Assembly: GCA_963989245.1 (NCBI GenBank)
Contig: OZ022339.1
Span: 64,116,831 to 64,180,830, forward strand
Direction of reading: 5' to 3'
Source: Nansenia antarctica
Taxonomy: Eukaryota; Chordata; Actinopteri; Argentiniformes; Microstomatidae
DNA: 64,000 bases
Of this stretch, positions 22,501 through 32,800 are shown in pieces. The notes beneath the pieces are model-generated. The model was not told where the DNA came from. It saw nothing but the letters and a program-made list of their open reading frames with translations, and ran no database searches. Numbering within the stretch: the first letter of the stretch is position 1; the number at the start of each line of letters is the position of its first letter. The translations under genes and the position numbers were made by a program.

Positions 22501-24334
22501 GGAGCAGGCACGATACTTCACGCAGGGATGCGACGATCTCGTCGTGGTCACCGACCACAAGCCCCTGGTGAAGATCTTCGGGGACCGCACACTCGACGAG
22601 ATCACAAACTCACGCTTGTTCAGGCTCAAACAGCGTACCCTCCCATGGCGTTTCGAGATTGTTTACCTCCCTGGCGTGAGCAACCATGCCGCTGACGCTG
22701 CCTCAAGGCACCCTTCCCCCTCGGGCTCGGCTAGCGGCCTCTCCCTGGAACCGCCAGGCGTGCCTGACACTGTCGAGTTGGCACTCATGGCTTCCATCTG
22801 CATCGATGCTCAGGAGCTCGGCGCCGTCTCCTGGCCCCTCCTCGCGCAAGAGACAGCGGCTGACGCATGCCTCGGCCGCCTGCTGGACATGATTGAGCAC
22901 GGGGACGGAGTGGACGCGCATGACCCTGCCGTGGTGAGTTTGTCGCCGGTCTGTGACTCCATCTATGCGCAGGACGGGGTCTTGCTGTATCAGGATCGCG
23001 TCGTGATTCCCCTATCCCTCCGCGAGAGAGTCCTTCGACACCTTCATGCTGCCCACCAGGGGGTTTCGGCGATGGAGCAGCACGCCCGGGCCATAGTCTA
23101 CTGGCCTGGGATGTCTGGGGATATCCGCACTGTCAGGACCGGGTGCGCGGACTGCAACCGCAATGCTCCATCACAGGCAGCTACGCCCCCTCTGTCATCT
23201 CCGCCACCGTCCACCCCGTTCGAGGCAGTGTTTGCTGACTTCTTTGATTACGGGGGCCGCCACTACCTGGTCGTCGGGGATCGGCTCTCAGGCTGGGTGG
23301 AGGTCCTGGGCGCTGCGGCCGGGACTGATGCTGGAGGCGCAGCTGGCCTTGTTCGCCACCTCCGCTCATTCTTTCGGACCTTTGGGGTGCCTGAGGAGCT
23401 TTCAAGCGATGGCGGCCCGGAATTTATGGCAAGCCACACTCAGGACTTCCTCCGCCTATGGCAGATCAGGCATCGTGTGTCCTCCGTCAGTTTCCCACAG
23501 TCTAACGGGAGAGCGGAGGTCGCTGTTAAGACTGCGAAGCGGCTTCTGATGTCCAACAGTGGCCCGGCGGGCAGTCTCGACCAGGATCGCTTCTTGCGCG
23601 CGATGATACAGTTGCGTAATACACCCGACCCAGACTGCAACCTCTCACCAGCACAGATCATTTTCGGTCACCCCCTTCGAGGTTCGCTCTCCTTCGTTAA
23701 CAGGCTGGAGAAGTTTTCGAACCCGCATATCCGTCCTCTCTGGCGTCAGGCATGGGCTGTGAAGGAGGATGCCCTTCGTACGCGGATGTCCCGTACCACC
23801 GAGTCTCTGGGGGTTCATTCAAGACCACTTCGCCCTCTGGCACTCGGTGAGAGGGTGTTTATCCAGAATCAGCAGGGCCCGAGCCCCAATAAGTGGGACA
23901 GGTCTGGGGTGGTGGTGGAGTCGCTTGGCCACGATCAGTATCGGGTGAGAGTTGATGGCTCAGGACGCCTGACGCTGCGCAACCGGCGGTTCCTCCGTGG
24001 CTACACGCCAGTCGCCCCATGTACCCAGCGGCTGCCGTCGCCGCCTCCCCTGCCTCCTCCCTCCCTGGACTATCTGCCCCTAGCTACCCCCTCTGGTCCA
24101 GTGGTGCCCCAGGGTGACGCCCGGCTGGGGACGGATGAGCCCCGTGTTGCTGTTCTGGGCCCCTCTCTGCTAGGGCCTTCAGGCGGGGCGTCGTCTCTCC
24201 CCGCGCCCCTAGTTCCCGCTGGTGTGGCTCCCGCTACACCTCTTCCTGCGCCGTCGCCACTGCGGCCCGCCCGGCCGGCCCGTGCTAGGAGGCCACCTAA
24301 GCGATATGAAGCTGAGTCTGGCCGATGGATTTGA
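19544..24334 (+). CDS. Gag-Pol polyprotein of the gypsy element
   Basis: 1596 aa from ATG 19544 to TGA 24332-24334; the frame is open a little upstream but without an ATG. In order: an N-terminal C2H2-like finger (CPFPGCDF...HGHFH, residues about 4-32), a gag region, a four-Cys zinc segment (CPGC...CVDCFKARRR, about 263-300), aspartic protease DTGAQSD (about 418), reverse transcriptase about 660-790 with CVDD at the catalytic position instead of the usual YVDD/FADD type, RNase H (D in LRPDWS, E in EGEALAVAW, D in VVTDHKPL), integrase HHCC finger (about 1165-1205) and D,D,E core (FADFFDY, SSDGGPEF, NGRAEVAVK), then a proline-rich tail. Protease-RT-RH-IN is the gypsy order. No chromodomain is visible. 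A four-codon upstream ORF ends overlapping the start as ATGA. Confidence 0.95.
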   Translation: MKVECPFPGCDFETRDVSEALAIVLLTNHGHFHRGAAVQTPAPRGPRMERPRVDTGISTEEWNVFVRRWEVFRAGSGIGAAQAPFQLFQCAGIELGDSLLKADPDVASGTLEELLAAMRLLAVVPVATCVLRTELLQLRQERDETFRAFTARVRGKAETCSYVAVCECGKSVSYTDHIIRDVLVNGIYDPDIRREALGTPDILLKPVNDVVALVEGKEMARNALPSSALSAVSSFQRLRKDPQPSPQRSPSLAPSPADVAKRAVCPGCQNTFHVFTEGSRGWNIRPHQLCVDCFKARRRKRRLPPFDGQQATMGSEVWLRTPSNGQQAALESEPISQLSVIQSEARPDRHYGNHRRRRTTAPLRLEHHIFSKGEWRRARLREHPRALISVSIDNPVGQGGGASCRPSGNMVEVSAIADTGAQSDIWSLEEYLSCGFSRDDLRPVSLSLSAANRSPIAIDGAFFATLSAVSNGGEVSSCRSMVYVSSSVRGMYLSYESLLNLSLLPKDFPTGGAGRPRDTHNPAPPSSPDRPLSVNALKSANGGCNGPSDPHDARCSCPQRAVPPSRPAALPFSCEPENNSRMKGWLIERYASSTFNTCPHRALPCMEGPPVEMHVDPAAAPKACHTAAGVPLHWQQKVHDDLLRDEALGVIERVPYGEPVTWCHRMVVTRKHDGSPRRTVDLSPLNKFCQRETFATESPFHLARRVPKGTWKTVTDAWNGYHSVPLRESDRHLTTFITPFGRWRYTRAPQGFLSSGDGYNRRFDAILSDFERKERCVDDTVHYDTDLEQHWWRTIDFLTRVGRSGVVLNPGKFQFAQRSVDFAGFRVSDATIEPLPKYLDAIRDFPSPVSTTDIRSWFGLVNQVTNYAQLRDTMAPFKPFLSPRCKFAWSTELEEAFQASKHAIIGAIREGVEIFDMQKRTCLRPDWSRRGIGYFLLQQHCSCASGVPDCCPGGWRITLAGSRFLSSAEQRYAAIEGEALAVAWGLEQARYFTQGCDDLVVVTDHKPLVKIFGDRTLDEITNSRLFRLKQRTLPWRFEIVYLPGVSNHAADAASRHPSPSGSASGLSLEPPGVPDTVELALMASICIDAQELGAVSWPLLAQETAADACLGRLLDMIEHGDGVDAHDPAVVSLSPVCDSIYAQDGVLLYQDRVVIPLSLRERVLRHLHAAHQGVSAMEQHARAIVYWPGMSGDIRTVRTGCADCNRNAPSQAATPPLSSPPPSTPFEAVFADFFDYGGRHYLVVGDRLSGWVEVLGAAAGTDAGGAAGLVRHLRSFFRTFGVPEELSSDGGPEFMASHTQDFLRLWQIRHRVSSVSFPQSNGRAEVAVKTAKRLLMSNSGPAGSLDQDRFLRAMIQLRNTPDPDCNLSPAQIIFGHPLRGSLSFVNRLEKFSNPHIRPLWRQAWAVKEDALRTRMSRTTESLGVHSRPLRPLALGERVFIQNQQGPSPNKWDRSGVVVESLGHDQYRVRVDGSGRLTLRNRRFLRGYTPVAPCTQRLPSPPPLPPPSLDYLPLATPSGPVVPQGDARLGTDEPRVAVLGPSLLGPSGGASSLPAPLVPAGVAPATPLPAPSPLRPARPARARRPPKRYEAESGRWI

Positions 24335-24379
24335 GCCCGTGGACCCACGTGGATTCGTGGCTCCCCGGTCTGGGGGGGA

Positions 24380-24750
24380 TGCAGGGTGGAGTGTACTCCC
24401 GACCGCTAGGGGGCGATAGTATCGGGTTATGTGTTTAGTACTCTCTGTTAAGAGGTTAGAGTTAGGAGAAGAAGTTGGCTGCCATTGTGGATGCCAGGTG
24501 GTCCGAGGATACACGCTGTTTCTCCTCTCTCGTTAGGACGTGTTTGCCTGTTATACGTAAGTCTGTTATTAGTTATATGTATCTTGTTATCCGATTTTGG
24601 TGAACAGTAATCGTTCTTGTTTGTTTATATCTTGTTATGTATGTCTTGTTATAGTAATTGTATTTACTCATACACTGTATTCTCACCCACAGGGTGTTGA
24701 CATCTTTGTCCAAATAAATATTATAAACAGACATTGAGGAGTCTTCTTCA
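24380..24750 (+). repeat. 3' LTR of the gypsy element
   Basis: Matches 19163-19533 base for base by eye. It is preceded by the polypurine tract and followed by the target duplicate GATAC. Confidence 0.95.
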
Positions 24751-24836
24751 GATACAATTACAACTACAAGACAGCAGATTGTTCAGCTACATTTTCTTAT
24801 TTGAAATCTTAACACTGTTGGTCTGTCTGCCTTCAG

Positions 24837-25611
24837 GGACCAAAGCTCATCTCAAGAGCAGCAGCAAGAAGCCACAGGAACCAGAACATCAAGGAGGGTC
24901 TTGGGAGAAGAAGAGAAGCAGAGGCTGTCTAAAGAGGTAGGTCCAAGTTTTGAAACACAGTGTTGGAAAATCACCACCAATCAGAGTTACATTCAGGGAT
25001 GGGATGGTAGCAGTCTTTATTCAGTGTTGTACTTCCAAAGTGCTTATTTCCACATTTTCTTTCACACCCCATACTTTTGACAGATCTGCGACACAATCCT
25101 GGCCCACTCCAAAGAAAGGTTTTCTTTCACCAACCACCTTGTGAGTGCCACGCTGCTCCAAGGAGAGATGTTCCAACAGCACTGCCATGCATTCCCTGTT
25201 GAGGCTCTGAACACCACTGTCAAGGCATACCCCATGCTGAACCAGGTGAAGCTCAAGACTGAGCTGTCCCTTGTCTATGAGAGTGCTGAGTTCAAGGGCT
25301 GCTCTGGTGCACTGGCACTGTACCAGGTTCTACACAGTTACAACCTCCAGGAGACTTTCTCTGAGACTGTAGCTCTGTTGAACATCCTAATTACTACTCC
25401 CATGACAACAGCTGAAGCTGAGAGGTGTTTCTCGACCCTTAAGAGAATCAAGAACTTCCTGCGAAACACAATGGGCCAGGAGCGCCTGAATGCACTGGCC
25501 ATGCTTTCAATGGAGAGGGAACTAGTCAGGAAGATGCCTGATTTTAATGAGAGGGTCATTGATTGTTTTGCTGCTTTGAAAGAGAGACGAGCTAAATTTC
25601 AATACAAGTGA
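24837..25611 (+). pseudogene. hAT-family transposase 3' remnant (two exons)
   Basis: Two exons join in frame: 24837-24936 (after CCTTCAG; ending SKE before GTAGGT) and 25084-25611 (after TTTGACAG; TGA stop). The second encodes the hAT C-terminal dimerisation region, with TTPMTTAEAERCFSTLKRIK and the downstream ERLNALAMLSME block, followed by a basic tail. This resembles ZMYM-like/hAT proteins of fishes. The N-terminal catalytic part is not seen; the gypsy element lies immediately upstream and may have split it. It could be a decayed transposon or the end of a domesticated gene. AATAAA-type signals follow near 25726. Confidence 0.75.
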
Positions 25612-26273
25612 GCAGTATGTATGCCGTCCATATTTTGTATTTTGTAGTATGTAAATAGTTTTATCCATCCATTGCACATTATCAGCCCCTGTGCCACTGC
25701 CCTTTATCCTGGATTTGCTGCACCTAAAATAAAATATGTGATAACTGAATACCAATGGCTGTGAGAGTCAATTTATTTAAGCCCGCTGATTTAGGTGAAT
25801 TTACCCTTGAACGTGTCACCTTAACCATCAACGCAACAATTGCCCCCCCTGAGAGATTTGGCAGGAGCCGCCACTGCCGGGTAATCTCATTTGGGCCGGC
25901 TGCTGTGCGTGGGTGTTTACTCGCTTAAAGATTTTACTCATGTCTGCCACAGATAGTGAGAGCACATAGTCCTCCTGTACAGAGGGGGCCCTCATATCAG
26001 CTATGGTGTTAATGAAGGTATTCAGTTTCTCCTGGAGGGAGGCTTCAATATGCACCATGTAACATGTTACTTGGTTTTGCCTTTGTAGTCTGAGATACCT
26101 ACCTCTCATTCTATCCTCCCCTCCCCTCCTTTATTCTTTTCTTCTCCCTCTTTCTCTCTTCCCCTGTCCATTTATCCTTCTCTCCTTCCTACCGTCTCGC
26201 AGTATGAATGAAAAATAGAACATTTAACATGAATCCAAGCTCATTCAGACTGCAGACATGGCATATGTCATGT

Positions 26274-26276
<3 letters not shown>

Positions 26277-26309
<33 letters not shown>
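26277..26309. repeat. (CA)n microsatellite
   Basis: About 16 CA dinucleotides. The surrounding 25.6-26.5 kb shows no other supported feature. Confidence 0.95.
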
Positions 26310-26311
<2 letters not shown>

Positions 26312-26589
26312 GCGATGAGGAGTCTGTGCAGGAGCCAATATTTCTAATGATTCATTATATGTCTTGTACATGATTCTTGTATATGATTCTTGTTATGATT
26401 ACATTTCTATTGGGATATTGCCTCAGGCATAGCTGTAAACATGCTTAGCTACTATATTTGTTGCTGTAATCGCAGTTGCTTCTAGCTATGATATTTAAGA
26501 TCACTTATCTAGTTACACAATCTTCAGCATAACAAGTTCATAAGATATGAAAAATGCACAAGCAAAAGGAATCGAATGCAAATTATTTT

Positions 26590-26815
26590 TTATTCACGGT
26601 GGACAGCAGCTCCGGCCAAGGCTGTTTGCAGTTGTGAGCGTCCTCTGGAGGACGCCACTGTGCCGGGCGCTAGAGACAGGAGAGAGAGTTCATATGAGCT
26701 TCACCAGGCCAATAGCTACAGAATAGAATACTTCATTAGTTTAGTTAGTATGTCCTTGGTCTATGTGTTCTACATGTTGACTTACCTCTGCTGTGACCAT
26801 CGTTGTGAAGATGGT
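26590..26815 (-). repeat. Duplicated terminal intron/exon of the unrecognised gene
   Basis: Near-copy of 26860-27092. It repeats a donor CAGAG/GTAAGT (exon end at 26786), the intron with TATTCTATTCTGTAGCTAT, and an acceptor CTCTAG before a shortened exon 26669-26590 ending in TAA. The downstream AATAAAAAATAA on this strand may serve as the polyadenylation signal. The copy offers an alternative 3' terminal exon. Confidence 0.7.
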
Positions 26816-29800
26816 TACAGGGTCTCCAGGCAGACGGCCTCCGTCCCCCGACAGCAGCTCAGCAGCCCAAGGCTCTTCACAGATGTGAGCATCCTCTGGA
26901 AGAGGGAACGCTTCTGTTTCTTTGAAGCTCCGCTCTCCTCACAAGGCGTTGTCTCAGCTGTCACTGGGCTGGCCGCTAGAGAGAGGAGAGAGAGTTCATA
27001 TGAGCTTCACCAGGCCTATAGCTACAGAATAGAATACTTCATTCGTTTGGTTAGTATGTCCTAGGTCTATGTGTTCTACATGTTGACTTACCTCTGCTGT
27101 GTCCATCATCGTGGGCAACCTCGATGCCCTCCTGTCCTGAGGCTGGAGGCGGGACACTTACCTTCATATCCTCCTGTCCTGGAGCTGGAGGCTGGATACT
27201 TACCTCGATGTCCTCCAGTCCTGGGGCTGGAGGCTGGACACCTACCCGGTTGGTCCTCTTGCACTATATCAGTTGTTACAGAAGAAGAATCAATGACAGA
27301 ACATATCTCTTAAAACCCCATTATTCCTACAACAACAATGCATAGCTTGTCTGCTGTTTTATGATAAACTGGTAAGACTTTACCTTTACATTACACTTCC
27401 TTAATGTGAAATTATGTGGAATGTGGCCCTCTTATAAATTCACTGTATATTTTCTGTTTTACCTTGAGCTTGCGCTTCATCGTTGAAAGGAATTTGCTGA
27501 ATTTCCCTTTCTTCTTCTCCCCACTAGCATCCCTCTGAGGCTGTGTGACCGAGGCTGTGGAGGTGTCGGATCCCATTGAGAGGGCCATCACCTGGTTGAC
27601 CTGGTTGACCAGGGCCCGGGAGAACAGATCCACTGTGTCGTTGTAGATCTCAGAAGAGCTGGTGGACAGCAGGCTCTTGTGGCTGGAGACTCTGGTCGGG
27701 GCATTGCTGTTGGAAGCTTCCACCCCCGTGCTCCATGATGAGGGAGGGACGATCAGCTGAAGAAGCAAACGCTTCACCGACTCCTCCGCATAGGCGGAGA
27801 CCACCTGACTGCACACCAATGCACGCTTCTCTGCCGGTGGCCGTTTGTACATAACACTGTCCGACACACTGGTCCCAACGGCCACTGGCAGACTGCTGTG
27901 GAGTGACATCAGCTCCAGGAGTCTGTCCACAAGGGCGAGGGTCAGGGTGCGGATCCCCCCCTGGGACAGCAGCTCCTCCCGTCTGGTGAGGTCAGCTCCG
28001 AGAGAGGTGACCTCTTGAAGAACCAGTGGGTCCATGTGGTCCATCAGGACTTGCACCACGTCGGCCATCCGCTGTTTGGAATCATCGACGGAATCCTCCG
28101 GCACAGACTCGTCAGAGGTGCGATCGAAGGTCGCGCTTCTGACGACAGGGAAACTGCTTTCTGCTGGAAGCTCTGTGGGAGGCTGACATGTGAGACTACC
28201 CTCACTACACACCCTCTCTACATTCTCCAGCAGAGATCCTACAGCACTGTGGCATTGCTGTAGCTCCACTGAGGTCTCCATTTTCCCTGACTGTGCCACC
28301 ATGTCACCCTGAATGGCGACCAGGATCTGGCTAATGCTGTCTCTAGCCTCAGCCATCGATGCACTCTGCTCAGCCTCATGCATCTCACACAGCGGCACGC
28401 ATCTCTCATGCAACTCCTTCAGCTTCCTCTTCAGATCTCTGCAGATGGTCTCCGCTGTACACCACAGTCCCAGCTCCGACACACCATCACCAGCACTAAG
28501 CCCACCAGCCTCGGACACCTCAGCCTCGGACTCCTCGTCCTGGAACAGGCTCTTCACACCGTTCACAACCATGCCGACGAGGTCTAATGCTGACGAGTCA
28601 GCACTGACAGGTGACAGAGAGGAGGAGGTAGTTGACCCTGAGTGGTGGGAAGAACTGAGGGAGCATCTCTCTGATCTCAAGAGAACATCCCTCACTTTCT
28701 CAGCGGCTTGACTCTGGAAGTCCTCCTTGGACAGTTCGCTCACGACTGCCTTCGGAGACACGCACAAACTCTCTGATGAGGAGGAGGAGGAGGAGGAGTA
28801 CTCTGTTAACCATGTTAACACGTCGTCCACAAACTTGCAGGCAGCGAGGGACTCATCAGACGCCGTTGGTCCAGCGGAGGCTGTCTTCTCGTCTTCTGTC
28901 TTATAAAAGACGAGAATCTCGCTCAGAACCTCTTTGGTGGTGCGGTCGAGTTCGAGCTGGCTCACCGGAGGGCTCTGGAGAGCCAGCATGGGTCGAGAGC
29001 ATTCACTCTGACTTCTACGCAGCTCTACTCCAACCAGTGAGTTGGATGGAAACAGAGGCTCACTGCGAGAAGACTCCGCTTTTACCAGAGTAGATCCATG
29101 GATGAATCTATCCTGGTCTGAGGGCAGTTTACTCTTCTGGCTTGTGCCTTTAAAAGACACCAGCCGCGCGTAAAACGCTCTCAGCCTTCTCTGAAGCCTC
29201 TGAACTAGGGTCAGGGCAACAGGCAGAGACTCCTCCTTTGAAGCACCAGACCCAGCTGAGTGAGTGATAGACCTTATGTCTGCCACAAACTCATCAACAA
29301 TGCCTGAGGCCTCCTCCGTGTTTATATCTATAGATATAAAGCTATTCCGGCACAGAATTGCACTCACGGCCTTGGTGGCTTCGGAGTGAAACTCCTCACT
29401 CTTCACACTCCTGAGGTGTCCCACACTGCGAGAGGAGGACACGCGTCTATGCGGCGCTCCAGCAGAGGATCCGTCCTCATCAGAGACAGAACTGATCGTG
29501 CTGATCTTCTCTGCCAACTGTCTGAGCATGTCAGCTGCTCCCTGCACGCCCTCCTGATCAGCTGAGCTGCATGACTCCACCGTCTCAACGATGGCAGTCA
29601 TGACGTCTGCCGCCACTGGCCCCAGGTCGGTCTTAGAGGTCGTGACCTTGACCTTTGGCACCACTGGTTTGGTGATCCCCAACTCCCGGAGCTTGGTGCA
29701 CACCACGTGCAACATCCTCCTAGCCGCGGACATGGTGGTGTCCCTGTCGCAGACTATGGGGGTGGACTTATCTGACCGTGATAAGGAGATTATCAAGGAG

Positions 29801-32800
29801 ATGTCAGAGTTCACCTGCTTCAGGACGTCTCTCACCACAGGTCTGGTCAGATCAAATGAGCCAGAGGAGACAGAGCCCAGTGATTGGAGGACGGTGTCCT
29901 CTGTGATCCCAAAGTGGACCTGGAGTGGATCATCCAGGGGGGGTGATCCTCCGGACACACACTCCCGCAAAGTCTGGGAACTTCAAAATAAAGACAAATA
30001 TGACATTCAATTCAATCGAATGTAACTATCCCTGGGGGATAAAAGCATAAGAGTTGGTGGCTCACATCAGACTCTGATGTAGTGAAGAGAGATTTGACTT
30101 TTTACATTACGTTGTTACTCATTCTGATTATTGTTGGTATTTTGTCTATGGCCAAAACATTTCATCACCAAAAAAATCATTGTATTATCAGCATTGATAA
30201 AGTCCAACACTTTAACTGTGCAACAAACATTTGGTTCTAAAACAAAACAAAGTAAAAAAAAAGAGCTTAGTGTGGGTTTACCCCCTGATTTAAGTTATTT
30301 GTGATGTTATGATCACAGTGTTTCCTCCAGGAATTTTTACATTGGTGGCGGGTAGCCTTTTTTTCCCGCGTGCACGCGCGCTCAAAACAACGACGTAATT
30401 TCAGCCAAAACTTGAGGATGGCCCAAATTTTTTTTTATGAATATACAGAATATAAACTTGTGACTGACAGTAGCTGTCAACGAGATTGCCCTCCGCCCCT
30501 CTCTCTCTCTCTCCTCTCTCTCGCTGCTGCGCCATTGACATTCTCAGGGGGGTGCGTTCGTAAACTCACTCCGCTCACTCGCTGGGGTCCAACGTCACAG
30601 ACAGTGACAACGTCCACAGTCACAGAGTCATCTAATTGGACGAGAGGCGTTCCACGAGTGCCGGTCAGAATCCCCAGAGCGTGTCTACGAACGCAGCCGC
30701 AACATTCTGATTCTAACGCGAGCAGTTGGCAGTTTGGCTTTGAAAGGTTCAAACTTTACAACATTTGTGTCTAAGACTCGTCCGAGTTCGTTCAAGTACA
30801 GTTTTTTGGGGGGAGAAAGCTACGTTTTGACGTTTTTGGGGGTCTTTTCTGGAGCGACCTAAACCACCAGAACTACAAAAGTAGCTTGTAGACTAGACGC
30901 AGCCTAGATGTATTCGACCAATCACAAAACAGTTTTGCAAGCGCGTCGCTTCGCGCTTGTGGGTGTGTCTAGCGCTGTGAAGGTCCGTTTTTTTTTTTGG
31001 AGAAATCTGAATGGTGGCGGAGGAAATTCATTTGTGGCGGCCCGCCACGAATAAATGCATATAGAGGAAACACTGGATCATAGCAGTCATTACATAGAGG
31101 CGTGGCTGTGATTATAGCCTACCTCGCAGAGGAAGACCGTGAGGGGGCCTGGGCCTCTCCTTCCTCCAGGGAGGTGGTGGAGGAGAGCCCTGACCCACTC
31201 TGAGAGGCTGCAGCCTCCCTGGCCTCACTCATCTCTATGACCCGCTGAAGAGTCGGGAGGAGGACCTCTATGGCCGTGTTGGCGATTATTTTCACAATTG
31301 TCCGACCCGTGATGTCAAGCTTCGCCTTGGTCATCTGTGTTCATTCAAAAGAGAGTGAAGAATTAGTTGGTGTTCAGCTTAAAGAAGGTAATCATTTCGA
31401 TTCACTGATTCACAACACAAACAATGACTGGTATGGTATGCCTGCTAACTCTAAAGTCACACACATCACAATACACTTACAGGGTCTCTCATGCCGTCGT
31501 GGATCACCGTCCACTGCCTGGTGAAGAAACAAGTCAACATTTTCAGTTCTTTGGTCTTGGCTCACACTTGTTGTACTGTTTATGCGCAGGGTGCAAAATA
31601 TTGGGTGTGTATAGAAACATAGGGAGCATAGATACAGTAGAGCGCATAATACTTACTCATCACTGAGACCCTTCATGAAGGTCATCAGGATGGGGAAGGA
31701 GGCCTGATCTGTGTTGATGTTTAAGGCACCAACCACACCTTCCTCCGCCAGCAGCTTCATTCTGTCCTCAAACTTCGTTCCGGAAGCGGAGGACATCACA
31801 GAAGGAGCTAAAAGAACAAAACAGAGAGGATTCTGGGGTTTTATTGCCACCTATGACATTTAGTCTGTAGTACATTAAGACAATCAATGGTTGTGTTACA
31901 ATATTCACACTAGCATACCATGATGGAGTCATTTCCCAGCCTTGCATTCATAATGAATGTTAGCATGTGGATATTGGAATGATGTTCAAGTCATTATCAT
32001 TGTCTGTGATTGGATGTTTAATGGAATGAAAGGCATTTTTTTCTTCTCATCAAACAAGTCTTCAAATAATCAACATAGGGACTTCTACAGGGAGAAGTAA
32101 ACAGAAAACCCTCTCACCTGCATCAGTGTTGGAGCTCTTCTTAAGGCCCTTGCCGCACTTCTTAGTGCTCTTGGAGGCCTCCGTGGCCTTCTCTGAGCCC
32201 TTCTCTGAGCCCTTCTCTGAGCTCTTGGCACTCTTCATGCCACTACTTTTCCTGTTCATCTGCAACACAACAGAGTTCAGATCAACATTCTGGTCCACTT
32301 GTTACGTGAAGTCAAAGTAGCTTCAGACGGGATCACATAAAAACTGATTAAAATTACAATCAGTCAGAAGGCGACAGCAAAAGGCTTGTTCTGTTCATGT
32401 TAGGATAAGACATGGGTGTACAGCCCTTTGACAGGACACACAGTATAATGGAAATCAGAGATACATCAAATGATCTGACCCAACCCCAGGGGTTAAGTGT
32501 TATATGTGCTATACTATACTACTCTTCTTGACAGTGCTATATAGGCCTATTACACTCAGGATTGCCAGATGGGGCGGGTTACCGCCGATTGGGCTACTTT
32601 TGATAACACTGGGCTGGAAAAAAAAGCATTTGGGCGGGTTTTAGACTGTGGTTAGGCTGGAAATTGACAATCCCATCTGGCAACCCTGATTACACTTGAC
32701 CGTGCTATTCATAGTTTGCACGTGTCGTCGCGGCATAATGGGAACGCAAAACAAATCTTTCTTCCGCTGCCTGCCAGCTATTTTATCAGGTTTTTACCAA

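Larger units (their letters stand above)
19163..24750 (+). mobile_element. Complete, young Ty3/gypsy-type LTR retrotransposon
   Basis: A 5588-bp element with matching 371-bp LTRs, a 5-bp target duplication GATAC (19158-19162 and 24751-24755), a G7A polypurine tract at 24372-24379 directly before the 3' LTR, and a single uninterrupted gag-pol ORF. LTRs without visible differences and an intact ORF indicate recent insertion. The predicted minus-strand priming site is not tRNA-like: the 11 nt at 19533-19543 are the exact reverse complement of 19476-19486 inside the LTR. The element sits just upstream of a hAT transposase remnant. Confidence 0.95.

Noticed and set aside
28776..29093. Arg-rich plus-strand ORFs opposite the 27463-29980 exon
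   Set aside because: The minus-strand frame is open for over 2.5 kb with matching splice sites; these are shadows.
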